Positions 17,218 through 25,578 of a DNA stretch of 64,000 nt are shown in pieces (within the stretch, counting starts at the first letter, position 1; each line of letters opens with the position of its first letter). A program made the translations under genes and the position numbers. Source of the stretch: DAHUYF01 sp963789275 (GTDB lineage: Bacteria > Pseudomonadota > Alphaproteobacteria > ATCC43930 > CGMCC-115725); the NCBI GenBank assembly GCA_963789275.1, contig CAWBKF010000004.1, forward strand, positions 806,001-870,000, in the 5' to 3' direction. The notes beneath the pieces were generated by a model. The model had not been told where the DNA came from. It did no database searches and was given only the letters and a program-made list of their open reading frames with translations.

Positions 17218-18429
17218 TCAGCGCAGGCGGTCGACCGTAAACAGCTCCTGCGCGCGGCCGACGCCGCGCAGCGCATAGCGGCCGACGGAGACGAAGCCGA
17301 CGCGCGCCGCGGGGCCTGCCGCCGCCACGAAGGCTTCGGACAGCAGCACCGGCTGCTCGGCCGAGCGGCACATCGCGGCGATGCGGCTCGCCAGGTTCAC
17401 CGCCGGACCGACGATGGTGAAGTCCAAGCGCGTGACGCTGCCGATATTGCCGTAGAACATCGCGCCGGCATGGAGGCCGAGATAGAACTCGGTCGTCGGC
17501 AGGAAGCTGCCGGCGCGGCGCGCATTGAGCGCGGCGACGTGGTGCTGCGCCGTCTCGGCCGCGGCGAGCGCCTGGGCGCAGGCGCGTCCAGGCTCGTCGG
17601 CCGGGAAGATGGCGAGAATGCCGTCGCCGATCAGCTTCAGCACGTCGCCGCCTTCGCCTGAGATCGCCGAAATGATCGCGTCGGCGTAGTCGTTGAGGAA
17701 CGGGATGATCTGCTCCGGCGCCGCCGCGTCGGAGATCCGGGTATAGCCCCTGAGATCGCTGAACCAGATCACCGCGCTGATCTTCTCGGCGACGCCGCGG
17801 CCGATGCCGCCGCGCAACACCCGTCGGCCGGCGTCGCGGCCGAGATAGGTCTCGACCAGAGTCGCGGCGATCCGCGCCAGCGACGCCGACTTCATGGCGA
17901 GGCCGAGCGCGGCGCTCAGCCGGCGCAAGGCGGCAACATCCTGCTCGGTGAAACCCGCGGCGGCGTCTGTTGCCCACGAGGAATAGATACAATCCATTTC
18001 GCCGATGACGCCATCGGCGGCAAAGCGATGGATCAGCGCGACGTAGTCGACCATGCCGGCCGCGCGCCATTCGCCCAGGCTGCTGGCCGGCGCCATTCCC
18101 GCCGCATCGAGGCGCAGCCGGAGCATGCGCTCGCCCGATTCGATCAGGCGGTAGAAGGCGCTGCTCCGCCACTTCTCGGCGGCTTCGCCTTCCTTGGTCG
18201 GTCCGTATTCGACGCTATCCGCCGCCTCCGGCGTATCCGAGCGCCAGCGAAAGGCCCGCCCCTCGTGGATCGGGTGGAGCGTGTCGACCAGCACCAGCGC
18301 CCGCGCCACCGGCAGGCCGGCGCTGCGAGCGCGGCGGCAAAACTCGCCGAGCAGCGCCGTCTCCGGCGCGCCGGCGAGGCCTGCCTCGACCAGCCACTCG
18401 GCAAGCCGCGTGACATCGTCATGGTCCAT
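17218..18429 (-). CDS. Class III adenylate/guanylate cyclase with N-terminal sensor region
   Basis: This is a 403-residue soluble cyclase that would make cAMP (or cGMP) from the nucleoside triphosphate. The first 190 residues form an uncharacterised sensor-like region seen in many alphaproteobacterial cyclases. The catalytic domain spans roughly residues 205-390 with WFSDLRGYT (metal Asp), GDVLKLIGDGILAIFP (substrate Lys and second metal Asp) and FTIVGPAVNLASRI (transition-state Asn, with Arg). ATG 18429 is chosen because it begins after the upstream MFS gene ends at 18443. The MFS gene is the probable operon partner. The signal sensed is unknown. Confidence 0.92.
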   Translation of the reverse strand: MDHDDVTRLAEWLVEAGLAGAPETALLGEFCRRARSAGLPVARALVLVDTLHPIHEGRAFRWRSDTPEAADSVEYGPTKEGEAAEKWRSSAFYRLIESGERMLRLRLDAAGMAPASSLGEWRAAGMVDYVALIHRFAADGVIGEMDCIYSSWATDAAAGFTEQDVAALRRLSAALGLAMKSASLARIAATLVETYLGRDAGRRVLRGGIGRGVAEKISAVIWFSDLRGYTRISDAAAPEQIIPFLNDYADAIISAISGEGGDVLKLIGDGILAIFPADEPGRACAQALAAAETAQHHVAALNARRAGSFLPTTEFYLGLHAGAMFYGNIGSVTRLDFTIVGPAVNLASRIAAMCRSAEQPVLLSEAFVAAAGPAARVGFVSVGRYALRGVGRAQELFTVDRLR

Positions 18430-18442
18430 CCTGGCCCTGATC

Positions 18443-19616
18443 TTAGGTAGGCGCGCGGCGCCAGCCAACCGTCAGCGCGAGGAAGGCAGCGAAGAGCAGG
18501 GCGAAGGCGGCGATGAGTCCGTCGGGGTTCCACAGATCCATGGCGATGCCGCCGAGGCTCGGCCCCAGTAGCGAGCCCAGGCCATAGGCGATGATGAGCG
18601 CGGCGTTGGCGCTGATCATCTCGGCGCCGCGAAAGCGCGCCCCGGCCATGGCAAGCGCCACGGGATAGATGCCGGCGGCGAGCCCGCCCCACAGGAGCAC
18701 GGCGGCGAAGATGGCGACGCTGCCCGCTTGGGCGGCGAGCGGCAGCAGCGCTGCGCCGGCGAGTCCAGCGAGCGCGCAGAGCCGCAGCACCCCCAGCCGG
18801 GCCATCTTGTCGGAGAGCCAGCCGATTGGCAGCTGCAGCGCCATCGAGCCTATGCCGATCGCCGTCAGCAGCGCCGCCGCCGGCGCCCGGCCAAGCCCGA
18901 CACGCACCCCCCAGATCGGCAGGAGGGCGAGCGTCGTCGCCTCGAACAGCCCGTAAAGCGCCACCGTCAGCACCAGGAGGGGCGCTTTGGCGAAAATCGC
19001 CAGCGCGCTGCCTGAAGGCTCGCGGCCGAGGCTGCGGGCGAGATCGCCGATGCCGATCAGCGGCAGCGCGGCCAGCGCGGTGACGCCGGTGCCGACCAGG
19101 AATGGCGCCCAACCGTCGATGCCGGTAAGCGCCAGCAGCAGCGGCCCCAGCGCGAAGCCGCCGGCGAGTGCTGCGACATAGAATCCGACGACGCGTCCGC
19201 GATGCTCGTCGCCGGCCAGCAGGTTGATCCAGGCCTCGCCCGCCGTGAAAAGGCTGGAGCCGGCGATGCCGAGCAGCAGGCGCAAGGCGAACCAGGCGGC
19301 GAGCCCATCGAACAGCTTCATCGGCAGAAAGCAGAGGATGTCGAGAGCGAGGCAAGCGAGCAGCAAGGCGCGGATGCCGATCCGCCGCACCAGGCGTGGC
19401 GTCCAGAGCGGGCCGACGATGACGCCGAGATAACCCGCCGCCGCGTTGAGGCCGGTGACGCTGGTTTCGGTGCCGCGCGCCTCGAGGAGCAGCGAGAACA
19501 GCGGCGTGCTGAAGCCGACGCCGGCGCCGAAGATCGCCACCGCCGCGATCGCCGCGGCCAGGCTCCGCCGCCGCTGCAGCCGCCGTCAGCGGCGCTGCCG
19601 GCACGCGCTCGGTCAT
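18443..19616 (-). CDS. MFS transporter, YcaD-like, with probable N-terminal frameshift
   Basis: This is a 12-helix sugar/drug-type major facilitator carrier, about 390 residues. The clear domain begins AIFGAGVGFSTPLFSLLLEARG and continues through GPLWTPRLVRRIGIRALLL (A-motif loop) to GWLSDKMARLGVLRL. The only strong ribosome site (GGAGGAG eight bases before ATG 19616) starts a second frame, MTERVPAAPLTAAAAAAE. That frame meets the transporter frame in a GCG-repeat near 19560-19575 with a net +1 shift. The alternative is initiation at the GTG at 19540, which would cut into helix 1. I favour the frameshift. The substrate is unknown. The cyclase gene follows 13 bases after its stop. Confidence 0.8.
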
Positions 19617-19703
19617 CTCGCTGTCTCCTCCCGAGCCGGTAGCGCGTCGCGCAGTGCCTCGGCTATGCTCGCGCGAGAGAAGCAGAATCGCAGGAGGAAA
19701 GCC

Positions 19704-20529
19704 ATGGCCGAGCCCGCCGTGCTCTATGACGTCAAGGACGCCATCGCCACCGTCACCTTCAACCGCCCCGATCGGCTCAACGCCTTCAACGCCGAGATGG
19801 AGACGGGGCTGCGCGACGCGATGGCGCAGGCGGCGCGCGATCCGGCCGTGCGCGTCATCATCCTCACCGGCGCCGGGCCGCGGCTTCTGCGCCGGCGCCG
19901 ATATGGAGCGGCTCGCCGGCGCCGCCGGCTCGGGCGGTGCCACGATCCCGCGCGAGGCGCCGCTGCCGCTCGATCTCGGCGGTCCCGTGCGCGCCGATTT
20001 CCAGCATCGCTACAGCTATTTCCCGACCATTCCCAAGCCGGTCATCGGCGCGATCAACGGCCCGGCGGCCGGGCTCGGCTTCGTCTTCGCCTGCTATTGC
20101 GATCTGCGCTTTGCCGGCAGCGAGGCGATCTTCACTACCGCCTTCTCGCGCCGCGGCCTCATCGCCGAATACGGCCTCGCCTGGCTGCTGCCGCGACTGG
20201 TGGGGCCGGGCCAGGCCGCCGATCTGCTGTTCTCGGCGCGCCGGCTCGGCGCCGAGGAAGCGCAGCACCTCGGCCTCGTCAACCGCGTCTTCCCCCAGGC
20301 GGAGTTCACCGCGCGCGTGCGCGACTATGCCGCCGAGCTCGCCGGCGCCGTCTCGCCGCGCTCGATGCGCGTCATGAAGCGGCAGCTCTGGGAGGGGATG
20401 CTGAGCGGCCTCGGCGCCTCGGTCGAGCTCGCCAATGAAGAGATGCGCGGCAGCTTCCTCAGCGAGGATTTCAAGGAAGGCGTCGCGCATTTCGTCGAGA
20501 AGCGCCCGGCCCGGTTCACTGGAAAATAG
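19704..20529 (+). CDS. Enoyl-CoA hydratase/isomerase (crotonase) family protein, frameshifted
   Basis: This crotonase-fold enzyme of about 274 residues adds water to, or isomerises, an enoyl-CoA. Landmarks are ITFNRPDRLNAF-type strands (here VTFNRPDRLNAFNAEM), the oxyanion-hole segment RGFCAGADMERL, and the second oxyanion loop AINGPAAGLGF. A net +1 break falls in GGGCCGCGG at 19875-19879; removing one base joins LTGAG to RGFCAGADM exactly. AGGAGG precedes ATG 19704. It is divergent from the MFS gene and stands alone on this strand, converging on the spermidine-synthase-like gene. It may serve fatty-acid or aromatic-acid beta-oxidation. Confidence 0.87.
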
Positions 20530-20555
20530 GCGGCGCCTCGGCGCGCTGCCGCGCG

Positions 20556-21371
20556 CTACTTCGCGACAAACGCCGCCGTCACCGTGCAGGCCTTCAGCGC
20601 CTCGCGGTCCTCGCGCGGCAGGCGGTAGCGCAGCGCAAAGCGGCGCCAACGCAGCGCCAGTTCGTCGGGCGTGATCGCCGGATCCAGCGCGGCGAGCTGC
20701 ACCACGTTCTCGCGCAGCGATTGCGGGCCGATGAACAGCGATCGCCCCGCCGCCCCCTCGATCGCCGCCGCTTCGGCGCGCGCCAGCGCGTCGTCGACGA
20801 AGGCCGCCCAATTGACCGCGAGGCAGCCGCCCGGCGCCAAGGCCGCCGCGCATTCTTGCCAGAACCCCGGCTCGAAGCTGGCCATGCCGCGCCCGTCATA
20901 GAGGTCGGCGAAGATCACGTCATAGGCGTGGGCCGCATCGGCGACGAAATCCTGCGCATCGGCCTCGACGACCGCCGCGTTGATGTGGAAGAAGCGGCGG
21001 GCGATGTCGATCACCGTGCGGTCGCGCTCGACCACGGTGACCGCGCAGTCCGGCAGATAGGCCCGGAGGTGGCGCAGCATGGCGCCGCCGCCGAGCCCGA
21101 GCACCAGCGCCGTCCGCGGCCGCGCCGCCAGCGCCAGCGCGACCAGCATCAGCCGCTCATAGTGGAAGATCAGCCGCTCGGGATGCAGCAGATCCATGCC
21201 GGACTGCTCGGTGAGCTGCCCGCCCTCGCCGATGGCACCGAGGATGCGGGTGATGCGCACGCCCTCGGTCATGTCGACGACGAACAGCGAGGAGCGGAAG
21301 CGCGGCGTGCGCCGCAGTTGCTGGATGCGGCAGCCCGTGCCGTATTGCTCGATGATGCGCTCGCGCAGCAT
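20556..21371 (-). CDS. Spermidine-synthase-like methyltransferase-fold protein
   Basis: This is a 271-residue Rossmann-fold protein of the SpeE-like group. The nucleotide-binding glycines are in TALVLGLGGGAMLRHL, followed by the acidic VTVVERDRTVIDIAR and the DVIFADLYDGRG strand that corresponds to the catalytic Asp region of polyamine synthases. Family members without a decarboxylase partner are usually annotated only as SpeE-like, because they may not make spermidine. It lies 15 bases downstream of the NUDIX gene, so the two are probably co-transcribed. I cannot assign a substrate. Confidence 0.8.
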   Translation of the reverse strand: MLRERIIEQYGTGCRIQQLRRTPRFRSSLFVVDMTEGVRITRILGAIGEGGQLTEQSGMDLLHPERLIFHYERLMLVALALAARPRTALVLGLGGGAMLRHLRAYLPDCAVTVVERDRTVIDIARRFFHINAAVVEADAQDFVADAAHAYDVIFADLYDGRGMASFEPGFWQECAAALAPGGCLAVNWAAFVDDALARAEAAAIEGAAGRSLFIGPQSLRENVVQLAALDPAITPDELALRWRRFALRYRLPREDREALKACTVTAAFVAK

Positions 21372-21386
21372 GCGGAGACGAAGGCG

Positions 21387-22040
21387 CTAGCGCGCGGGCA
21401 CGCCGTGGCGGACGAGCGAGCGGCGGCCGCGATGCCAGTAGAGCGGCGGGGCCTCCGGCGCCGCGTCGCGCCAGGCCGCGACGGCGCAGCGCAGCATGAA
21501 TTTGGTGACGTTCTGCGTCGGCGCCGGCGGCTCGTCCTCGACCGGATGCCATTGGAGATCGTCGAGCTCCTCGCAGGGCACCAGCTTGCCGGCGGCGTAG
21601 CGGCCATCGGCGAGGAAGAAGCGTGCATGGAAGCGGATCGGCGAGGCGGTCGGCGTGATCGCGCGGCCGACCAGCCGCAGCAGCGCCGGCGCCGGCGCGA
21701 GCCCCAGCGCGCGGTAGGCTTCCTCGACCGGCGTGAGCGTGCCCTTGTCCTTCTCGGCGCCGCGCGGGGTCTCGCCGACCACCAGCCCGGTCTCCTCGAA
21801 GGTCTCGCGCAGCGCCGCATGCTTCAGGGCGAGAAACGCCGGCGCGGGATCGGCGCGCTCGCCCGTCCAGCGGCGCGCATCCTCGGGGATGACGCGGCCG
21901 CCGGGAAAGACGTACCGTCCCGGCATGAAGCGCGCGCCCGTGCCGCGCCGGCCGAGCAGCACCTCGAGCCCCGAGCCGCGCGCGCGCAGCAGGATGAGGC
22001 TCGCCGCGTCGCGCGGCTTCACCGGCTTCTTCTTCTCCAT
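21387..22040 (-). CDS. NUDIX hydrolase
   Basis: This is a 217-residue NUDIX enzyme that cleaves a nucleoside diphosphate linked to another moiety. The Nudix helix is ALRETFEETGLV preceded by YVFPGGRVIPED, giving REx2EE with the metal-binding glutamates. The separation between the GG and RE parts is longer than the classical box, as in the NUDT8/NUDT19-like or MutT-like long group that acts on CoA or dinucleotides. ATG 22040 begins directly before the conserved domain. It is divergent from the TIM-barrel gene and followed at 15 bases by the spermidine-synthase-like gene. Confidence 0.87.
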   Translation of the reverse strand: MEKKKPVKPRDAASLILLRARGSGLEVLLGRRGTGARFMPGRYVFPGGRVIPEDARRWTGERADPAPAFLALKHAALRETFEETGLVVGETPRGAEKDKGTLTPVEEAYRALGLAPAPALLRLVGRAITPTASPIRFHARFFLADGRYAAGKLVPCEELDDLQWHPVEDEPPAPTQNVTKFMLRCAVAAWRDAAPEAPPLYWHRGRRSLVRHGVPAR

Positions 22041-22181
22041 GTCCTCCCTCGTCCGGTTTTTTGCCGCGGCAGTAGATCATGGCGCAAGCGGCCGCGCAAA
22101 CCGATCCCGCCGCCGCGCCGAGGATGGTGCCGGCGGCGATCGCCTTGTATAACCGCGGACGGCAGCAGAGGCAGCCGACCC

Positions 22182-23054
22182 GTGGCCTATACCCTCTCCG
22201 TCATCTCCGACGAGATCGCGCCCGATATCGATACGGCGATCCGCTTTGCGCGCGAGCACGATCTCCACCATCTCGATCTGCGCTCGATCGACGGGCGCAA
22301 CCTCATCGACGTCGAGGACGACGCGCTGGCGGCGCTGGCGCGGAAGCTGCGGGCGGCCGGGCTCCAAATCGCCTGCCTCGCCTCGCCGCTGCTCAAATGG
22401 CTGCCGCCGGGCAGCACGCATCCGCCGCAACGCCACGACGCCTTCGGCTTCGATGCCGGCGCCGTCGACGAGACGCGGCACTTCCGCCGCTGCTTCGAGA
22501 TCTGCGAGCGCCTCGGCACGCGCCGCGTGCGGATCTTCAGCTATCTCGCCTATGACGGCTTCGCGCCCGGCGATCTCGCCCGGCCGCTCGCGGCGCTGCT
22601 CGAGCTTGCCGAGCGTCATGATTGCCTGCTGCTGCTGGAGAACGAGCCGGTCTGCAACATCGCCACCGCCGCGGCGCTCCGCGATCTCGTCGCCGGCATC
22701 GCGCATCCGCGGTTGCGCGCCCTCTTCGATCTCGGCAATCTCCAGGCGATGGGCGCGCCGCCCGGCGCCGCCGAGATCGCCGCGCTGGCGCCCTGGATCG
22801 GCTACATCCACATCAAGGATTACGCGCCGGGGCGCGGCATGGTGCCGCTCGGCGAGGGTGCCGCCGATCATCGCCGGGCACTGGCGATCATCGCCGCCGG
22901 CGCGACGCTCGAGGCGATTCCGCTGGCGCTCGAGACGCATCTGCCGGCACAAGGCTGGGCGGCGAGCGCCGCCTCGCTCGTCGCGCTGCGCGCCCTGCTG
23001 GCGGAGCTTCCGGCCCGCGCCGATGTCAAAACGGCAGATGGACCGTCAGGTTGA
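22182..23054 (+). CDS. Sugar phosphate isomerase/epimerase-like TIM-barrel protein
   Basis: This is a 290-residue protein of the xylose-isomerase-like AP endonuclease family 2 fold. Landmarks are the N-terminal strand SVISDEIAPDIDTAIRFA, a barrel strand ending in LLLENEPVC (metal Glu), LRALFDLGNLQ (Asp/Asn) and GYIHIKDYAPG (His and Asp near the metal). The start is the GTG at 22182; an AGAGGCAG stretch lies about ten bases upstream, and no ATG fits the conserved N-terminus. Its last 29 bases overlap the convergent LpxR-like gene. The real substrate is not apparent. Confidence 0.82.
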   Translation: MAYTLSVISDEIAPDIDTAIRFAREHDLHHLDLRSIDGRNLIDVEDDALAALARKLRAAGLQIACLASPLLKWLPPGSTHPPQRHDAFGFDAGAVDETRHFRRCFEICERLGTRRVRIFSYLAYDGFAPGDLARPLAALLELAERHDCLLLLENEPVCNIATAAALRDLVAGIAHPRLRALFDLGNLQAMGAPPGAAEIAALAPWIGYIHIKDYAPGRGMVPLGEGAADHRRALAIIAAGATLEAIPLALETHLPAQGWAASAASLVALRALLAELPARADVKTADGPSG

Positions 23055-24079
23055 GCGAGCCGTAGTGATCGCCGCCGGTCTGGTGGACGAATTCCGGGCT
23101 GCGCCAGATATAGCTGTAGGCGAGGCGGAAATGGTCGTAGAAGACCGCGAGGCCGGCCTCGAGATCGCCCACCGCGGGATACTTCTCGACGCTGGGGCTC
23201 GATTTGAAATCATTGCCGTCGAGGAAGATGTTGTGCGCGACGGCGCGCGCCTCGGTGCCGAGGAACGTGTAGAAGCCCCATTTGCCGGTCATCCGGCTCG
23301 GGTTGATGTAATCGGCGCCGGTGTTGAGGTCGATATGCGGCGGCCCGTAATCCGCGCGCAGATTGCGCCCCAGCCGCAGCATGCCGCCGGCGCCGGCATA
23401 GTCATAGACATTGCCGACGCGCAGATCCCATTGCGGGATCGCGTCCCACCCCCAGGCGTCGTCGCTCTCGCCGTGGTAGCGCCATTTATGCTGATAGAAG
23501 AGATCGAGCGTCGGCTCGTCGTGGAGCTGCGCGTGCCAGCCGGCAAACGGCGAGACGTCGATCAGCAGGTGGAAGCGGGTCTGCGTCGCATTGGCGAGCG
23601 AGCCAGGCCCGACCAGGCCGAGCTTGAGCTCGAGATCGTCGTAGCGGTCGATGCCGTCGGTGGCGGTGCCGGGCGTGTCCTGCATCAGCCCGGCGCCGCC
23701 ATAGAGCCAGCCGGCATAGGGCCGGTCGCGCGGGTCGGGATTGACCAGCGCCGGGTTCTGCGGCGTGTAGATGTTCTGGCCGAGCGGGATCAGATTGTAG
23801 CGCCGCGACACATCCGTGGCGTCGGGGAAGATCGAGCGGGAACCAGCTGAAAGGCTGCTCCCAGAACGGGTCATGCACATCGCCCGACGTGCCGGAGAAG
23901 CGGATGCCATGGGTGTAGTGCCGGTCATGATTGTGCGGCGCCCAGTAATCATCCTCCTCGAGCACGGTCGCGGTCCAGTCATTGTCCACCGGTGCCGCCT
24001 GCTGCGCACGCGTCGGTGCCGCGGCGAGGAGCAAGGGTGCCGCGAGGAGCGCCGCGGCGACGCTGTGGCCCGGACCCAT
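23026..24079 (-). CDS. LpxR-like lipid A deacylase (DUF2219), frameshifted
   Basis: This is an outer-membrane beta-barrel of about 350 residues. A signal peptide (ALLAAPLLLAAAPTRAQQ) is followed by the family start NDWTATVLEEDDYWAP and HDRHYTHGIRFSG, then GQNIYTPQNP and DRPYAGWLYGGAGL, which match the LpxR/DUF2219 pattern. LpxR removes the 3'-acyloxyacyl chain of lipid A. A net +1 break near 23825-23845 separates QPFSWF from FPDATDVSRRYNLIPLGQN. The chain ends in NLTVHLPF, with a terminal Phe as expected of outer-membrane barrels. It overlaps the convergent TIM-barrel gene by 29 bases. Activity on lipid A is inferred from family only. Confidence 0.82.
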
Positions 24080-24120
24080 CTTGCCCCCTCGATGAACGCG
24101 TCACCGCAACCGCGTGCCGA

Positions 24121-25518
24121 TCAAACGCTGACGATCTTCCCAGGGTTCAGAATGTTGTCGGGGTCGAGCGCCTGCTTGATGCGGCGCATGACGCTCACCG
24201 CCTCGCCATGCTCGGCGATGAGGAACTTCATCTTGCCGTAGCCGACGCCGTGCTCGCCGGTGCAGGTGCCCTCCATGGCGATGGCGCGCTGCACCAGCCG
24301 GTCGTTGAGCCGGCTTGCCTCAGCGATCTCCTCGCGGCGGCCCGGGTCGACCAGGATGGCGACATGGAAATTGCCGTCGCCGACATGGCCGACCATGGCG
24401 CCGGTGAGGCTCGAGCGGTCGAGATCGGCGCGGGTCTCGGCGATGCATTGGGCGAGCCTGGAGATCGGCACGCAGACATCGGTCGCCCAGACGCGCGCGC
24501 CCGGCCGGGTCGCCATCGCCGCGTAATGCGCGTCATGGCGCGCCTGCCAGAGCTTGGAGCGCTCTTCTTGCGTGGACGCCCAGCGGAAGGCGGTGCCGCC
24601 CTGCTCGGCGGCGAGCTCCTTCACCTGCGCCACCTGCTCCTCGACGCCGCGCGTCGTGCCGTGGAACTCGAAGAAGAGATGCGGCTCGGCGCGAAACCCC
24701 TCGAGCTTGCTGTAGGCGGCGACCGCCGCCATCCCGGCCTCGTCGAGCAGCTCGATGCGCGCCACCGGCACGCCGGCCTGGATGGTGGCGACGACCGTGT
24801 CCACCGCCGCCGCGACCGAGGGGAAGGGGCAGACCGCCGCCATGATCGCCTCGGGGATGCCGTAGAGCCGGAGCGTCACCTCGGTGATCACGCCCAGCGT
24901 TCCTTCCGAGCCGACGAAAAGCCGCGTCAGGTCATAGCCCGCCGCCGATTTGCGCGCCCGGCGCGCGGTGCGGATCACCCGGCCATCGGCCAGCACCACG
25001 GTCAGCGCCAGCACGTTCTCGCGCATCGTGCCGTAGCGCACCGCATTGGTCCCCGAGGCCCGGGTCGCCGCCATCCCGCCCAGCGACGCATCCGCCCCGG
25101 GATCGATCGGGAAGAACAGACCGGTGTCGCGCAGATGCTCGTTGAGCTGCTTCCGCGTCACTCCGGCCTCGACCGTGCAGTCGAGATCCGCCGCCGACAC
25201 CCGCAGCACCCGGTTCATCTGCGAGAGGTCGATGCAAACGCCGCCTTCGAGCGCCGCCACATGGCCTTCGAGCGAGGTCCCCGTGCCGAAGGCGATCACC
25301 GGCACCTTCGCCGCCGCGCACAGCCCGACGATCTCCGCCACCTCCGCCGTCTCGCGCGCGAACACCACCGCATCGGGCGACGCCGGCGTGTGATAGCTCT
25401 CATCCCGCCCATGCTGCTCGCGCACCGCCGCGGCCGTCGACAGCCGCTCGCCGAAACGCGCGCGCAGCTGCTCGATGACGGCGTCGTTCGGCGGCTTGCG
25501 CACTGCGGATGCGGTCAT
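24121..25518 (-). CDS. FAD-binding oxidase, GlcD / D-lactate dehydrogenase type
   Basis: This flavoprotein oxidises a D-2-hydroxyacid such as D-lactate or glycolate, 465 residues. The N-terminal FAD-binding (PCMH) domain contains VIAFGTGTSLEGH, DPGADASLGGMAATRASG and RLFVGSEGTLGVITEVTLRL. The C-terminal domain has VGHVGDGNFH (His for substrate and metal) and GTCTGEHGVGYGKM. There is no iron-sulfur extension, so it is the single-subunit form. It lies 60 bases downstream of the acyl-CoA synthetase gene, with a small dispersed repeat (25541-25572) between them. They may still share a transcript. The electron acceptor is unknown. Confidence 0.93.
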   Translation of the reverse strand: MTASAVRKPPNDAVIEQLRARFGERLSTAAAVREQHGRDESYHTPASPDAVVFARETAEVAEIVGLCAAAKVPVIAFGTGTSLEGHVAALEGGVCIDLSQMNRVLRVSAADLDCTVEAGVTRKQLNEHLRDTGLFFPIDPGADASLGGMAATRASGTNAVRYGTMRENVLALTVVLADGRVIRTARRARKSAAGYDLTRLFVGSEGTLGVITEVTLRLYGIPEAIMAAVCPFPSVAAAVDTVVATIQAGVPVARIELLDEAGMAAVAAYSKLEGFRAEPHLFFEFHGTTRGVEEQVAQVKELAAEQGGTAFRWASTQEERSKLWQARHDAHYAAMATRPGARVWATDVCVPISRLAQCIAETRADLDRSSLTGAMVGHVGDGNFHVAILVDPGRREEIAEASRLNDRLVQRAIAMEGTCTGEHGVGYGKMKFLIAEHGEAVSVMRRIKQALDPDNILNPGKIVSV

Positions 25519-25540
25519 GGTTCCTCCAAGTCGTCAGTAA

Positions 25541-25572
25541 AGCTGACAGCTGATAGCTGACAGCTGTCAGCT
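25541..25572. repeat. Short-unit AGCTGA(C/T)-type dispersed repeat, copy 1
   Basis: Iterations of AGCTGAC or AGCTGAT end in the 18-base palindrome AGCTGACAGCTGTCAGCT at 25555-25572. The first 25 bases (25541-25565) recur exactly at 59398-59422, 34 kb away, also between gene ends. This is an extragenic dispersed repeat. It lies between the acyl-CoA synthetase and GlcD-like genes. Confidence 0.85.
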
Positions 25573-25578
25573 GCGCAC

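Noticed and set aside
20721..22181. Long plus-strand frame preceding the TIM-barrel gene
   Set aside because: Opposite the SpeE-like and NUDIX genes. Only the part from the GTG at 22182 is protein-like, so the rest is upstream read-through.
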